This document shows positions 16,886-26,318 of a stretch of 64,000 bases of DNA, piece after piece. Below the pieces are notes generated by a model. It ran no database searches. It had not been told where the DNA came from and saw only the letters and a list, made by a program, of their open reading frames with translations. The first letter of the stretch is position 1, and the number at the start of each line of letters is the position of its first letter. The stretch comes from Poindextera sp041691315 (GTDB lineage: Bacteria; Pseudomonadota; Alphaproteobacteria; Caulobacterales; Caulobacteraceae): positions 1-64,000 of the forward strand of contig JBEPUW010000022.1 of the NCBI GenBank assembly GCA_041691315.1. The letters are read 5' to 3'. The translations under genes were made by a program, and so were the position numbers.

Positions 16886-17344
16886 TCAGGGTGACGCGGC
16901 CTTTCGCGCCCGCAGCACGGCGGTGTCCAGCGCCTGCAGGAAACGCGAGCGATCGGCCGGGACGAAGGGCTTCGGACCGCCGGTGATCTCGCCCATGGAT
17001 CGCAGGTGTTCGCCGATGCTGCGCGAGGCGAGCGCCGAGCCGATGGAATCGGCGGAAAATATGCGGCCGGTGGGATGCACCGCCTGGGCGCCCGCCTTCA
17101 GCGCCCGATCGGCCAGCGGAATGTCGGCGGTGATCACCACATCGCCTGCCCCGGCCCGCTCGGCGATCCAGTCGTCGGCCACGTCCGGCCCGTCTTCGAC
17201 CACGACCGAGGTGACCCGCGGACTGACCGGAACGCGGATCCAGCTGTTCGAGACCACGAACACGGGCAGACCATAACGATCAGCCACCCGATAAACCTCG
17301 TCCTTCACCGGACAGGCGTCGGCGTCGATATAGAGGGTCGTCAT
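16886..17344 (-). CDS. UPF0178 (YaiI/YqxD) family protein
   Basis: 152 residues, full family length. Starts MTTLYIDADACPVKDEV, the family signature, and contains DWIAERAGAGDVVITADIPLADRAL, a NYN/PIN-like acidic site. Function is not established for the family. It converges tail to tail on the previous gene with no gap and overlaps the downstream neighbour's frame by four bases (17341-17344) on the same strand. Confidence 0.9.
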   Translation of the reverse strand: MTTLYIDADACPVKDEVYRVADRYGLPVFVVSNSWIRVPVSPRVTSVVVEDGPDVADDWIAERAGAGDVVITADIPLADRALKAGAQAVHPTGRIFSADSIGSALASRSIGEHLRSMGEITGGPKPFVPADRSRFLQALDTAVLRARKAASP

Positions 17345-18594
17345 GCCGCCACCGGAAAGGTTGGCCAGCGTTCTGTGATCTCGGCGCCGTCGTAGACGGC
17401 GAGGTCGCCGAATTGCAGGAAGACGCCTTCGCTCTCGCGCGGGCGGAAGAAGATGAAATCGTCCTGGTACAGATCGACCTTGTCCGAGCCGGTCAGCATC
17501 GAGCGGCCACCATAGAGCGGGCTGAAGGCCAGGCCCGGGGGCGAGACCGGTTCGGCGTCGCCATAGCCGCCATAGGCGAAGAAGCCGCGCCGGCTGTTCG
17601 GGTTCAGGCCGTTGATCAGGCCGGCGAAACGCTCGATGTCCGGCACCAGCGCCTGGTCCATCACCTTCAGCACCGGCTGGGCGATGAAGGCCGCCGGCAG
17701 ATGGGCGCGCAGCGCGCCGTAGTCGAAATTCATCGGCTTGACGAAGGCTGAGCCGATGGAGACCTCATTGGCGGGCGTGCCGTCCAGGTGCAGCCTGTAG
17801 GTCGGGCTGCCGGCGGCATTGAAGGTGTAGGCGGCCGGATCGCCGCCCTGCCTGGCGATCAGCACGGCGCGGGCGGCGGCGTAGCGCGCCTTGACCCTGG
17901 CCATCTCGGCCTCGGGACGCGCCACGCCGGGCACATGGGCGTCGTAGCCCATCAGACCGGTCACAGTGATCAGAGGCTCATGATGCGCCAACTCGATCAG
18001 CTCGGCGACCGCGGCGGCGTCGGGCAGCCCGCCGCGGTGCAGGCCGACATCGACCTCCAGATTGATGCGTATACGGACGTCATGCGCCCGCGCGATGCCC
18101 GCGTACTGGCCAAGCCGGGCTGGGCTGTCGACCAGCCACTGCGGATGCGCCGCGGCGCACCGATCGGCGCCGTGGCGGCGGACGAAGCCGTCGACCTGCA
18201 CCGCCGGCAGCGGCCGGCCCAGCAGCACGTCGAAGCTCGGATGCACACGGACCATCTCGTCCAGCATGACGCCGTTGAAGACCATCAGCCGATCGGTCGC
18301 GCAGCCGGCGAGCACCGCGTCCAGCAGGGCGGGCGCCTGCAGCGACTTGGTGACGACGCGCAAGCCGAGCCCCGTGGGAGCCAGCGCCTCGCGCACGGTG
18401 GCGATGTTCGCCTCCAGCCGCCGGCGATCGATCACCAGGGTCGGATCGGCGATGCCGGCGCGCTTCAGGGCTGTGCTGATCCCGGCGAAATAGGCCGCGT
18501 GGCCGCCCTCGCCCCGGTCGCGCGCGCCCAGGCCCATGGCCAGGACGCCGCGGGCGAGAAAACGGGCGCGGCGCGAGAGACGCTTCAGCGACAT
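17341..18594 (-). CDS. DSD1-family PLP enzyme (alanine-racemase-like fold)
   Basis: 417 residues. An N-terminal PLP barrel of the alanine-racemase type, with the PLP lysine in LRVVTKSLQ (about residue 84), followed by a beta-rich C-terminal domain with YGGYGDAEPVSP and QLY-type segments. The family includes D-threonine aldolase and D-serine dehydratase. Catalysis on a D-amino acid is likely; the exact reaction is not. The first 25 residues are Arg-rich (RARFLARGVLAMGLGARDRGEGG), possibly a TAT-like leader. Its end overlaps the UPF0178 start (ATGA). Confidence 0.82.
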   Translation of the reverse strand: MSLKRLSRRARFLARGVLAMGLGARDRGEGGHAAYFAGISTALKRAGIADPTLVIDRRRLEANIATVREALAPTGLGLRVVTKSLQAPALLDAVLAGCATDRLMVFNGVMLDEMVRVHPSFDVLLGRPLPAVQVDGFVRRHGADRCAAAHPQWLVDSPARLGQYAGIARAHDVRIRINLEVDVGLHRGGLPDAAAVAELIELAHHEPLITVTGLMGYDAHVPGVARPEAEMARVKARYAAARAVLIARQGGDPAAYTFNAAGSPTYRLHLDGTPANEVSIGSAFVKPMNFDYGALRAHLPAAFIAQPVLKVMDQALVPDIERFAGLINGLNPNSRRGFFAYGGYGDAEPVSPPGLAFSPLYGGRSMLTGSDKVDLYQDDFIFFRPRESEGVFLQFGDLAVYDGAEITERWPTFPVAA

Positions 18595-18634
18595 GCCTCA
18601 CTTGTCCCCGCAACCTCGGACGAGGGCAAGTCAG

Positions 18635-20503
18635 TCAGGCCGGCGGACTGAACCCCATGTCGGCCGGCGCCGACGAGGCCGGGGCCGGCGGCGCCGGAGC
18701 CACGGGCGGCGGACCGAACAACGTCGGGAAGCCCGGCTCGGGCGCCGCGGGCGTTGGCGCCACCGGCGTCGCCGACGGCGGCCCAGCGGGGATCGGCGTT
18801 ACCGGCAGGCGATGCACGGCGCGGACCATGAAGGCGCGCCAGAAGGTCGCGGGCGCGGTCCCGCCAGTGATGCCGCGCATCGGCGTGTTGTCGTCGCGGC
18901 CCATCCAGACCACGGTGGTCAGTCCGCCGGTGAAGCCGCAGAACCAGGCGTCCCGATAGTCCGAGGTGGTGCCGGTCTTGCCGGCGATGTCGTAGCCCGC
19001 AATGGCCGCGCGCGTGCCCGTGCCCGACGCGACCACCGTGCGCAGCATGCGGTCGAGTTCGCCGAGCGGCGGATTGGCGATGGCCTGGATCGAAGGCGGC
19101 GGCGGCGCGCGATAGATCGACTGGCCGCCCACCGTGCGGATGCGCTCGACGCCAAAGGCGCCGATGCGCTTGCCGCCATTGGAAAAGGCGTCATAGGCCG
19201 TGGCCATCTCCAGCGGCGTCACCAGGCTGGTGCCGAGCGCCATGGCCGGGTCGGTGTTGATCGGCGTCAGGATGCCCAGCCGCCGGGCGTCCGCGGCCAC
19301 CACGGGGCGGCCCACCTGGTCGGCGAGGCGGGCGGCGACGGTGTTGATCGATTGCGCCAGGGCGTGTTCGAGGGTGATCTGGCCCAGATAGCCGTCCTCG
19401 AAATTGCGCGGCGACCAGTTGCCGATGGTCACCGGCTCGTCGACCGCCATGGTGTCGGGGGTCTGTCCGGCCTCCATGGCCGCCAGATAGACGAAGGGCT
19501 TCCACGAGGACCCGGCCTGGCGGTGGGCGTCGACGGCGCGGTTATAGGCGCTGGCCTCGTAGTCGACCCCGCCGACCATGGCGCGGATGCGGCCTTGGCC
19601 GTCCAGCGCCACCAGCGCCGCCTGGCTGACCCCCTGGCGGGCGAACCGCGCGGCGGTTTCGCTGGCCGTCTCGCCGGCCGCCATCTCGGTGGGCAGGTCC
19701 AGCGTCGTCTCGACCACCACGTCCTGGCGGGCGGCGCCCACCTGCTGGCGGGTCCAGGGCTCCAGCCAGTCGACGAAATATTGCGCCGGGGCGTTGGCCG
19801 CGTGCTTCCAGACCTTGGGCGTCTGCGCCTCGGCCCTGGCCCGCTGGGCCGCCGTGATCGCCCCGGTCTCCACCATGGCGTCGAGCACCAGATTGGTCCG
19901 TTCGGCCGAACGGTCCGGCTGTTCGATCGGGTTGTAGTCGGTCGGCGACTTCATCAGCGCCGCCAACATGGCCGCCTCGCGGATGGTCAGGCGCGCGGCC
20001 GGCTTGTCGAAATAGCGCTGCGCCGCCGCTTCGATGCCGTAGGCGCCGGCGCCGAAATAGACCCGGCTGAGGTAGAGTCCGAGGATCTGCTCCTTGGAGT
20101 ATTTCTGCTCCAGCTCGATGGCGTAGATCAGCTCCACCCCCTTGCGTTCCACCGTGCGGTCGGAGGTCAGGAAGAGGTTGCGGGCCAGCTGCTGGGTGAT
20201 GGTCGAAGCGCCTTGCGCCGCCTTGCCCTGGCCCAGGTCGGCGACCAGGGCCCGGGCCATGCCCATGGCGTCGAAGCCGGGGTGCGAATAGAAGCGCCGA
20301 TCCTCGATGGCGACGAAGGCCGCCGGCACGTAGGCCGGCAGCCTGGCCAGATCGACCGGCGGCGCATAGCGGCCGCCGCGCACGCCAAGCACGGCGCCCG
20401 AGCGATCGACATAGGTGATCTGCGGATCCCGCCGGATCGGCGGCAGGCTCGGAATCTCAAAGGCCGGCGCAAGAATGGCCGCGGCCGCGATGAGGGCGAT
20501 CAG
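18635..20503 (-). CDS. Class A penicillin-binding protein (PBP1A type) with non-canonical start
   Basis: GT51 glycosyltransferase domain (EDRRFYSHPGFD and GASTITQQLARN) followed by a transpeptidase with S-x-x-K in SSWKPF, SIN and KTGTT. It polymerises and cross-links peptidoglycan from an inner-membrane anchor. The only conventional start in frame is GTG at 20392, which would delete the membrane segment. The frame is open to 20509 and encodes a hydrophobic run, HLIALIAAAAILAPAFEI, with CTG at 20503 placed eight bases after GGAG. I therefore propose a CTG start (622 residues) or a lost start codon. Confidence 0.85.
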   Translation of the reverse strand: MIALIAAAAILAPAFEIPSLPPIRRDPQITYVDRSGAVLGVRGGRYAPPVDLARLPAYVPAAFVAIEDRRFYSHPGFDAMGMARALVADLGQGKAAQGASTITQQLARNLFLTSDRTVERKGVELIYAIELEQKYSKEQILGLYLSRVYFGAGAYGIEAAAQRYFDKPAARLTIREAAMLAALMKSPTDYNPIEQPDRSAERTNLVLDAMVETGAITAAQRARAEAQTPKVWKHAANAPAQYFVDWLEPWTRQQVGAARQDVVVETTLDLPTEMAAGETASETAARFARQGVSQAALVALDGQGRIRAMVGGVDYEASAYNRAVDAHRQAGSSWKPFVYLAAMEAGQTPDTMAVDEPVTIGNWSPRNFEDGYLGQITLEHALAQSINTVAARLADQVGRPVVAADARRLGILTPINTDPAMALGTSLVTPLEMATAYDAFSNGGKRIGAFGVERIRTVGGQSIYRAPPPPSIQAIANPPLGELDRMLRTVVASGTGTRAAIAGYDIAGKTGTTSDYRDAWFCGFTGGLTTVVWMGRDDNTPMRGITGGTAPATFWRAFMVRAVHRLPVTPIPAGPPSATPVAPTPAAPEPGFPTLFGPPPVAPAPPAPASSAPADMGFSPPA

Positions 20504-20597
20504 GTGCTATGCTCCACGATGATAACCCAGCCCACCCAAGCCCCTTGTCGCGCCGGCGGGCCGCGCCGCCAACATAATTCGCTGTAATCCGGAAACC

Positions 20598-21413
20598 GTG
20601 CCCGACATCATCCACATCACCGATCCCGAGGACCCGCGCATCGGGGCCTATGTCCAGGTGCGCGAGCGGGACCTGGTCGGGCGGCGGGGCGGGTTCATCG
20701 CCGAGGGCGAGGTGGTGTTGAACGTGCTGCTCGGGCCCGAGAGCCGCGCCCGCGCCTCATCGCTGCTGGTGGCGGAGAAGCGGCTGGCGCGCCTCAGCCC
20801 CCTGATCAACCGTTTGCCACCCGAGGTGCCGGTTTATACCGCCGGGCAGGCGGTGATGGACGCCATTGTCGGCTTTCACATTCATCGCGGCATCATGGCC
20901 CACGGCGTCCGGCCGGCCGATCCGGGCGCGGAAGCACTGCTCAGCGGTCTCGGGTCCCGCGCGCTGGTGCTGGTGCTGTTCGGCTTCTCCAACCACGACA
21001 ATATGGGCGGCCTGTTCCGCAATGCCGCCGCCTTTGGCGCCGATGCGGTGCTGCTCGATGCGGCCTGCTGCGATCCGCTCTACCGCAAAGCGATCCGCGT
21101 CTCGGTGGGCGCCGCCCTGAAGGTCCCGTTCGCGCGGCTGCCCGCCGACGATGACCCGCTGGCTCTGCTCGAACGGACAGGCTTCACCGCCCTGGCGCTC
21201 AGCCCCAGCGGCGCCGAGCCGCTGGCCGGCCTGGCGCGTCCGGATCGGGCCGCCGTCCTGCTCGGGACCGAGGGCGCGGGCCTGGACCAGGCGTTGTTGC
21301 GGCGCGCGCGGACCGTGGCCATCCCGATGGCGGCCGGCTGGGACTCGCTGAACGTCGCCGCCGCCAGCGCCGTCATGCTGCACGAACTGACCCTGGGAGC
21401 GGCCCGCCGATGA
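20598..21413 (+). CDS. SpoU/TrmH-family RNA 2'-O-ribose methyltransferase
   Basis: 271 residues from GTG at 20598. An N-terminal substrate-binding domain (about 1-110) precedes the SPOUT domain. Motif 1 is FSNHDNMGGLFRNAAAFG, motif 2 LLGTEGAGL, motif 3 IPMAAGWDSLNVAAASAVMLHE. It methylates rRNA or tRNA ribose with SAM; the position cannot be assigned. Divergent from the PBP gene, with about 90 bases between starts. Confidence 0.9.
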   Translation: MPDIIHITDPEDPRIGAYVQVRERDLVGRRGGFIAEGEVVLNVLLGPESRARASSLLVAEKRLARLSPLINRLPPEVPVYTAGQAVMDAIVGFHIHRGIMAHGVRPADPGAEALLSGLGSRALVLVLFGFSNHDNMGGLFRNAAAFGADAVLLDAACCDPLYRKAIRVSVGAALKVPFARLPADDDPLALLERTGFTALALSPSGAEPLAGLARPDRAAVLLGTEGAGLDQALLRRARTVAIPMAAGWDSLNVAAASAVMLHELTLGAARR

Positions 21414-21504
21414 TCAGGCTCGTCATACGCACGCTGGCGGCCCCGGCGAGTTGACGCGCGCCGGCGGCTGCGGGCATGGCAGGGCCTCAAGGTTGGGGAC
21501 CGAC

Positions 21505-22314
21505 ATGCTGACACGCCGATCGATCGGCGCCGGCCTGGCCACGGCGGCGCTGGGCGGCCTGGCCGGCGCGCGGGGGCGTCCGGCCTTCCCGGTCTGGCCG
21601 AACGGGGCCGGGGCCGCGGTCAGCCTCACCTATGACGACGGGCTGGACAGTCAGTTGGACAACGCCGCCGGCGCGCTGGAAGCCGCCGGCCTGAAGGCCA
21701 CCTTCTTCGTCACCCGCGACAATGCCGAGGCGCGCGCCAAGGATTGGGCGAGCCTGGCCAAGACCGGCGGCCATGAGTTCGGCAACCACACCGTCACCCA
21801 TCCCTGCGACCTGCGCCCCTACACCGCCGCGTCGTTCGCGCGGCGCGAGATCCTGCCGATGGAGGCCTGGCTGGACGAGCACACCGGGCGCAATCCAAAG
21901 CGGCTCTACGCCTATCCCTGCAGCGCCACCGACCTGGGTCCTGGAAGCGCCAACCAGCAACTGGCCCGCTACGAAGCGCTGTTGAAGACCACCGGCTTTC
22001 GCGGCGCGCGGACCTGTGACGAGGACGACCCGAACACCCCCCGCTATGCGCGCGCCGAACCGTACCGACTGCGCGCGTCGGCGACCACTTCGGATGAGGA
22101 CGATCCGCAGCTGCCCATGGCCTATGTCAGCGACGCCATGAAGCGCGGCGACTGGGCGATCCTGGTCTTCCACGACATCCTGCAACGCCGCACCGCGCCC
22201 GGCGAGACCTCCATCGCCACCCATGACGCGGTCCTGAACTGGCTCACCGCGCAGCCGGTCTGGTGCGCGCCCATGGGCCAGGTGCTGGACCACATCGCCG
22301 GCCAGCCGGCCTGA
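21505..22314 (+). CDS. Exported polysaccharide deacetylase
   Basis: 269 residues from ATG 21505. The N-terminus LTRRSIGAGLATAALGGLAGARG has a twin-arginine signal. NodB homology: the Asp pair in SLTYDDG and the HTVTH zinc motif (H-x3-H). It probably removes N-acetyl groups from an envelope polysaccharide in the periplasm. The catalytic C-terminal His lies in VFHDIL. It is followed 2 bases later by the end of a convergent gene. Confidence 0.85.
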   Translation: MLTRRSIGAGLATAALGGLAGARGRPAFPVWPNGAGAAVSLTYDDGLDSQLDNAAGALEAAGLKATFFVTRDNAEARAKDWASLAKTGGHEFGNHTVTHPCDLRPYTAASFARREILPMEAWLDEHTGRNPKRLYAYPCSATDLGPGSANQQLARYEALLKTTGFRGARTCDEDDPNTPRYARAEPYRLRASATTSDEDDPQLPMAYVSDAMKRGDWAILVFHDILQRRTAPGETSIATHDAVLNWLTAQPVWCAPMGQVLDHIAGQPA

Positions 22315-22315
22315 T

Positions 22316-22944
22316 TCAGGCGCGGCGGGTGCGCAGCCAGGTCTCGGCGACCGCCAGGTTCGGCACCCAGCAGGCCCAGGCGATCAGCGGGTAGGCGAAG
22401 GCGAAGGACAGGCCGGCGACGGCGCTCAGCGGGACGTAGAGGCGCAAGGTCACCGCCGCGAAGGTCAGCGCGAAGGAGCGGATCATCCAGCGCCGGTGGC
22501 TGACGAAGTCGCGACGTCGCACCGCCAGATAGGCCAGGGTGGTGACCGTCAGCCAGGTCAGGGCCAGCAGCCCGAAGCCCGAGCGGCCAGGTCGCCGGCC
22601 GTGGTGTTCCAGGCCAGCACCGCGCCAGTCAGGCCGCCGACCAGGCAGAGCGTCACGTAACCCCGCCCGATCCACCGGTGCACGACCGGCCGGCGGGCAC
22701 GGATGGACGCGAAGAACTGCCAGGGTCCGAGCAAGAGCGCTATGCCGGCGCAGCTCGCATGCACGACCAGCAAGCCCATGCCCGCGTGGTTCTGCGCCGG
22801 GCCGGTCGGCGCGGGACGCCCGCTGAGATAGGACAGGCCATAAAGGCCGATGCCGAGGCTCAGCACCAGAACGACCCAGAGCCAGACGCCGGCGCGGCGC
22901 CGTGCGGTAATGCCGGACGCAACCGTTTCGCTGGCTATGGCCAT
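22316..22944 (-). pseudogene. DUF2306-like membrane protein broken by a frameshift
   Basis: The first part (22944 down to about 22570) encodes MAIASETVASGITARRR and three or four membrane helices, including LGPWQFFASIRARRPVVHRWIGRGYV, typical of DUF2306. Reading then continues in another frame from about 22590 to 22316: SGFGLLALTWLTVTTLAYLAVRRRD, VSHRRWMIRSFALTFAAVTLRL and two more helices. The two halves fit one complete protein. A one-base indel near 22565-22600 separates them. This may be a true mutation or a sequence error. Confidence 0.75.
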
Positions 22945-23025
22945 GGCCGGCCTCCCCGATTGGCCCCAGGGTGCGCCGGGCCCGCGAACCGATCAAGTGA
23001 CGGTTGAGTCAGGAAAAATCGGGGC

Positions 23026-25434
23026 TCACGGCCCCGGATTGAGCCGGATCACCGTACGCGCCGCTTGGTCGACCGCGGCGCGGGAATAGAGCAGCGGCAC
23101 GTACTGGCCCCCGGCCCAGAGCGGGAAGAGGTCGCGGTACTGGGCGCTGAACGGGTCGCCGGACTGGCCGGGCGTATTGATAACCCGGCTGTTGTCCCAG
23201 GCGCCGACGTCGATAACCATGCGCACCGAGGCGCCGCCGATCGCGCCGAAATCCTCCATGCGATAGGTGGCGGCGCGCGGCGTGGTGGCCGAGCCCGGCA
23301 GCTCCAGCGGTCCCAGCGTCATCTGGGCCCGCGTGGCCGGATCGGCGACCGCTGCCGCGGCCGGCACGAAGGTGGCGTGGTGGATGCCGCCCCAGGTCCA
23401 GTCCGCCATGTCGGGTCCGAGCCGTGCGCTCAGTTCACCAAGCGCCGCCTTCAGGCTGGCGAGCAGGACCGCACCGCGCCCGGCTTTCGGGTCGGCGCCC
23501 AGGGCGGCGTCGGGCGCCTCGAGATAGCTGATGACCGCGTCCGGCGAGCCCGATCCGACGATCGCCCTGGCCGCGGCCGGCGTCGCCGCCTCCACCGCGG
23601 CGGCGCCCAGGTGCTTGTTCACCCAGACCTCGGCGATGGCCGCGGCGGCGCTGCGGGTCCCCACATGGCCGTCCCAGGCCCCGAGTAGGTCGAGCGCCCG
23701 CGCGACTTGCGGATCGCTCGAGGTCAGCCCGTGCAGCAGGGCCACGGCGCGCATGTCGGTGATCGAATAGTCGTCGGTCTGCAGCGCCATGGAATCGGCC
23801 AGGCTGACGTGGTCGTTAGCCCCGAGCACCTGTTTGATCCGCTTGGCGCGTGTGGGGTCAGACCACTCGAAACTGACCTTGCGATCCTCGTTCGGATAGC
23901 CCGGCGGCAGGTTCAGCTCATTGGCGGTGGCGAACCAGCCCTTGGCCGGGTTGTAGGCCGAGGGCAGCTCGTCCTCGCTGAGGAAGCCCTTCCATTCATA
24001 GCGGCCGTCGCCCGGCACCGGCATCAGCCCGTCCCAGTTGGGCCGGATCGGCGCGCGACCCTCGGCGATCCAGCCGATGTTGCCGCCGGTGTCGGCATAG
24101 ACGAAGTTCAGGGTCGCCGCGCCCCAGTGCGCCAGCGCGCCGCGGAAATCGGTCCAATTGGCGGCGGTCAGATACCCGGCGGAGCCGAAATAGGCCGCCG
24201 TGCCCGGATCCGACCAGATGGTCCGGATGGCGAAGGCGCGGTGGGTCGCCGGGTCGATCTTCAGCACCGGCCCGTGGTGGGTGAAGTCCATCTCGATGTC
24301 GCGCGGCGCCTCGCCTTTCACCTCCAGGGTCTGGTGGAGGACCTGCATGTCCTCCCAGCCGCCGTCGTAGCGGTACTGGTGCGGATTGGCCGGGTTCAGC
24401 GCGTAGACGTAGAGGTCTTCCTGATCGATGGGAAAGATGGTGATGCCGAAGGCGATCCTGTCGTTGTGACCGATGGTGACGCCCGGCAGGGCCGGCTCGC
24501 CAGCGCCGATCACCGAGAGGCCGGGCGCGTTTAAGCCCACGATGTAGCGCAGCGACGGCGCGCCAAGGGTCCGGTGCGGATCGTTGGCCAGGATCGGCCG
24601 GCCGGTCGCGGTGCGGGACGGCGCCACCACCCAATTGTTCGAACCTTCGGCGGCGGCCTCGGCGGCCAGGTCGGCCAGGTGCAGCCGGTCGTCGGCGGCG
24701 GCCGTGGTTGTTCCCCTGGGCGCAAAGCTCACGTCCTTGGTGGCCAGCACATAGTCGGCCAGCACGTCGGCCGGCACGTCGCATGGATCGAGCCCGGCCG
24801 GCGTGGTCAGCGGATGCGCCGGCTCGATCTTGCGGCGCAGAAGGTCGGCGCCCAGGCCCGCCGCGCAGGCCACCCGCGCCCGCGCCACCTCGGAATCGAC
24901 ATTGCGGGTCAGACCGTTCGAGCGCACCCGGACCAGGTCGTCGACGCTCCACAGCTCCGGCGTGCTTGCGGTGAGCTTGAATTCCAGCGGCAGCGGCGCC
25001 GCGCCCGAACGCACCTGGGCCACATAGGCGTTGACCCCGGCCACGAAGGCCTCGGCCTCGGGCCTGGCGTCGGCGCCGTAGGACGCCCACTCAGCCGCCA
25101 TCTCGCCGCGATAGAGAAAGAGCCGCGCCGCCCGATCCTGCGCCGCATAGGCCGGCCCGAAACTGGCCGACAACCGGCCCAGCCCGCGCTTGCGCCACAG
25201 GTCGATCTGCCACAACCGGTCGCGCGCGGCGTTGTAGCCCTGTCCGAAGAAGGCGTCGTGCGTGGTGCGCGCGAAGATATGCGCGATGCCCCACTGATCG
25301 ACGATGATGTCCGCCGGCTTGTCGAGCCCAGGAACGGAGACTTCGCGGTGGGTGGCGGACGAGGGCGTCTGAGCCGCGGCCGGGAGCGCAGCGGCCAAAG
25401 CGGCGCCCAGCGCCAACAGCACGATTGGTCTCAT
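23026..25434 (-). CDS. Penicillin acylase family Ntn-hydrolase
   Basis: 802 residues with a signal peptide (MRPIVLLALGAALAAALPAAAQ). The precursor is expected to self-cleave at the nucleophile Ser265 in EGSNNWVV, giving alpha and beta chains in the periplasm. NDPHR after it is the family calcium or oxyanion region. Family members hydrolyse penicillin, N-acyl-homoserine lactones or other amides; the sequence alone does not choose. It is a single gene with a 78-base gap before the folded repeat. Confidence 0.9.
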   Translation of the reverse strand: MRPIVLLALGAALAAALPAAAQTPSSATHREVSVPGLDKPADIIVDQWGIAHIFARTTHDAFFGQGYNAARDRLWQIDLWRKRGLGRLSASFGPAYAAQDRAARLFLYRGEMAAEWASYGADARPEAEAFVAGVNAYVAQVRSGAAPLPLEFKLTASTPELWSVDDLVRVRSNGLTRNVDSEVARARVACAAGLGADLLRRKIEPAHPLTTPAGLDPCDVPADVLADYVLATKDVSFAPRGTTTAAADDRLHLADLAAEAAAEGSNNWVVAPSRTATGRPILANDPHRTLGAPSLRYIVGLNAPGLSVIGAGEPALPGVTIGHNDRIAFGITIFPIDQEDLYVYALNPANPHQYRYDGGWEDMQVLHQTLEVKGEAPRDIEMDFTHHGPVLKIDPATHRAFAIRTIWSDPGTAAYFGSAGYLTAANWTDFRGALAHWGAATLNFVYADTGGNIGWIAEGRAPIRPNWDGLMPVPGDGRYEWKGFLSEDELPSAYNPAKGWFATANELNLPPGYPNEDRKVSFEWSDPTRAKRIKQVLGANDHVSLADSMALQTDDYSITDMRAVALLHGLTSSDPQVARALDLLGAWDGHVGTRSAAAAIAEVWVNKHLGAAAVEAATPAAARAIVGSGSPDAVISYLEAPDAALGADPKAGRGAVLLASLKAALGELSARLGPDMADWTWGGIHHATFVPAAAAVADPATRAQMTLGPLELPGSATTPRAATYRMEDFGAIGGASVRMVIDVGAWDNSRVINTPGQSGDPFSAQYRDLFPLWAGGQYVPLLYSRAAVDQAARTVIRLNPGP

Positions 25435-25511
25435 CAGGCGTCCCCCCCGGTTTCAACGAGGATGCGCCGAGGTCGGCGATGAGAACAGACGAAATCGGCC
25501 ACAAAAAGAAC

Positions 25512-25661
25512 CGTCATCCCCCGCTGGAGCGGCAAAGCCGCGGAATGCGGGGGATCCATGAACGCAAGCGTTCGGCGGCTGCCCTGGGCGCATCTGCAAC
25601 TCCCATGAACACGGACGTTTATCGGTGTTCATGGGTGGCCCGGACAAGCCGGGCCATGACG
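25512..25661 (+). repeat. Intergenic three-hairpin repeat with an enlarged middle
   Basis: Ends CGTCAT (25512) and ATGACG (25661), with the CCCCCGC/GCGGGGG hairpin on the left and GGCCCGGACAAGCCGGGCC on the right. The central stem is interrupted by about 50 extra bases between two ATGAAC blocks. It lies between the divergent-reading acylase start and the end of the next gene. Confidence 0.8.
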
Positions 25662-25673
25662 ATGGGGTGGTGG

Positions 25674-26318
25674 CTAGCTCGGCCGGCGCCCGGTATCCAG
25701 GAAGTCCCTGGCGCTGAAGTCTTCCGGGGCGGCGACTTCGACGATGGGGTCGTCGCGGTCGTCGAATTCGGTGCGGAGCGCGCGGCTCATCACCGCGTGC
25801 ATGTCGTAGAGGCAGACGATGTAGGTGAGTTCGAGGATCTGTTCGTCGTCGAGGAAGGCCCTCAGCGAGTCGAACACCGCCTCCGGCGTCCGACCGGCCT
25901 GCAGCGCCAGGCAATCGGCATAGGCGAGCACCGCGCGCTCCTGCGGCGTGTAGCAGGTCGCCACCTGCCAGTGCGGGATGGCGACGATCTTTTCTTCGCT
26001 CACAGCTAACCCACGCAAAGACTTGCAGTGCTGGGAGAAGACGAACTGGCTGGCCTTGACCCAGCCGACCCGGGTCTGGCCGAGTTCGCGCAAGGCCGGG
26101 TCCAGCTTGCGGTTCGGATCGCGGTAGAGGCCAAAGCCGCGCACGGCGTGGTCGAACACGGCCGGCGAGTTGGCGAACACCGTCCACCAGTCGCCGCGCG
26201 TGCCGGTGGCGGTGCCAGGCTCGGCCACTGGGTCGCGGTCGCCGAACAGCAGGTCGGAGCTGCGCAAAATAGAGTCGGACGTGACCTCGGCGCGCGGGAC
26301 CTGGCGCAGGCGCGGCAT
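25674..26318 (-). CDS. Carboxymuconolactone decarboxylase-like (AhpD-fold) protein
   Basis: 214 residues, all-helical, with the AhpD-like core AVRGFGLYRD...LRELGQTRVGWVKASQFVFSQHCKSL and a C-terminal helix hairpin. The active-site region reads SQHCKSLRGL rather than the AhpD CxxC, so peroxidase activity is doubtful. It may be a decarboxylase-like enzyme in aromatic or lactone metabolism. Adjacent to the VOC gene with no gap (26318/26319), so the two form a unit. Confidence 0.8.
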   Translation of the reverse strand: MPRLRQVPRAEVTSDSILRSSDLLFGDRDPVAEPGTATGTRGDWWTVFANSPAVFDHAVRGFGLYRDPNRKLDPALRELGQTRVGWVKASQFVFSQHCKSLRGLAVSEEKIVAIPHWQVATCYTPQERAVLAYADCLALQAGRTPEAVFDSLRAFLDDEQILELTYIVCLYDMHAVMSRALRTEFDDRDDPIVEVAAPEDFSARDFLDTGRRPS

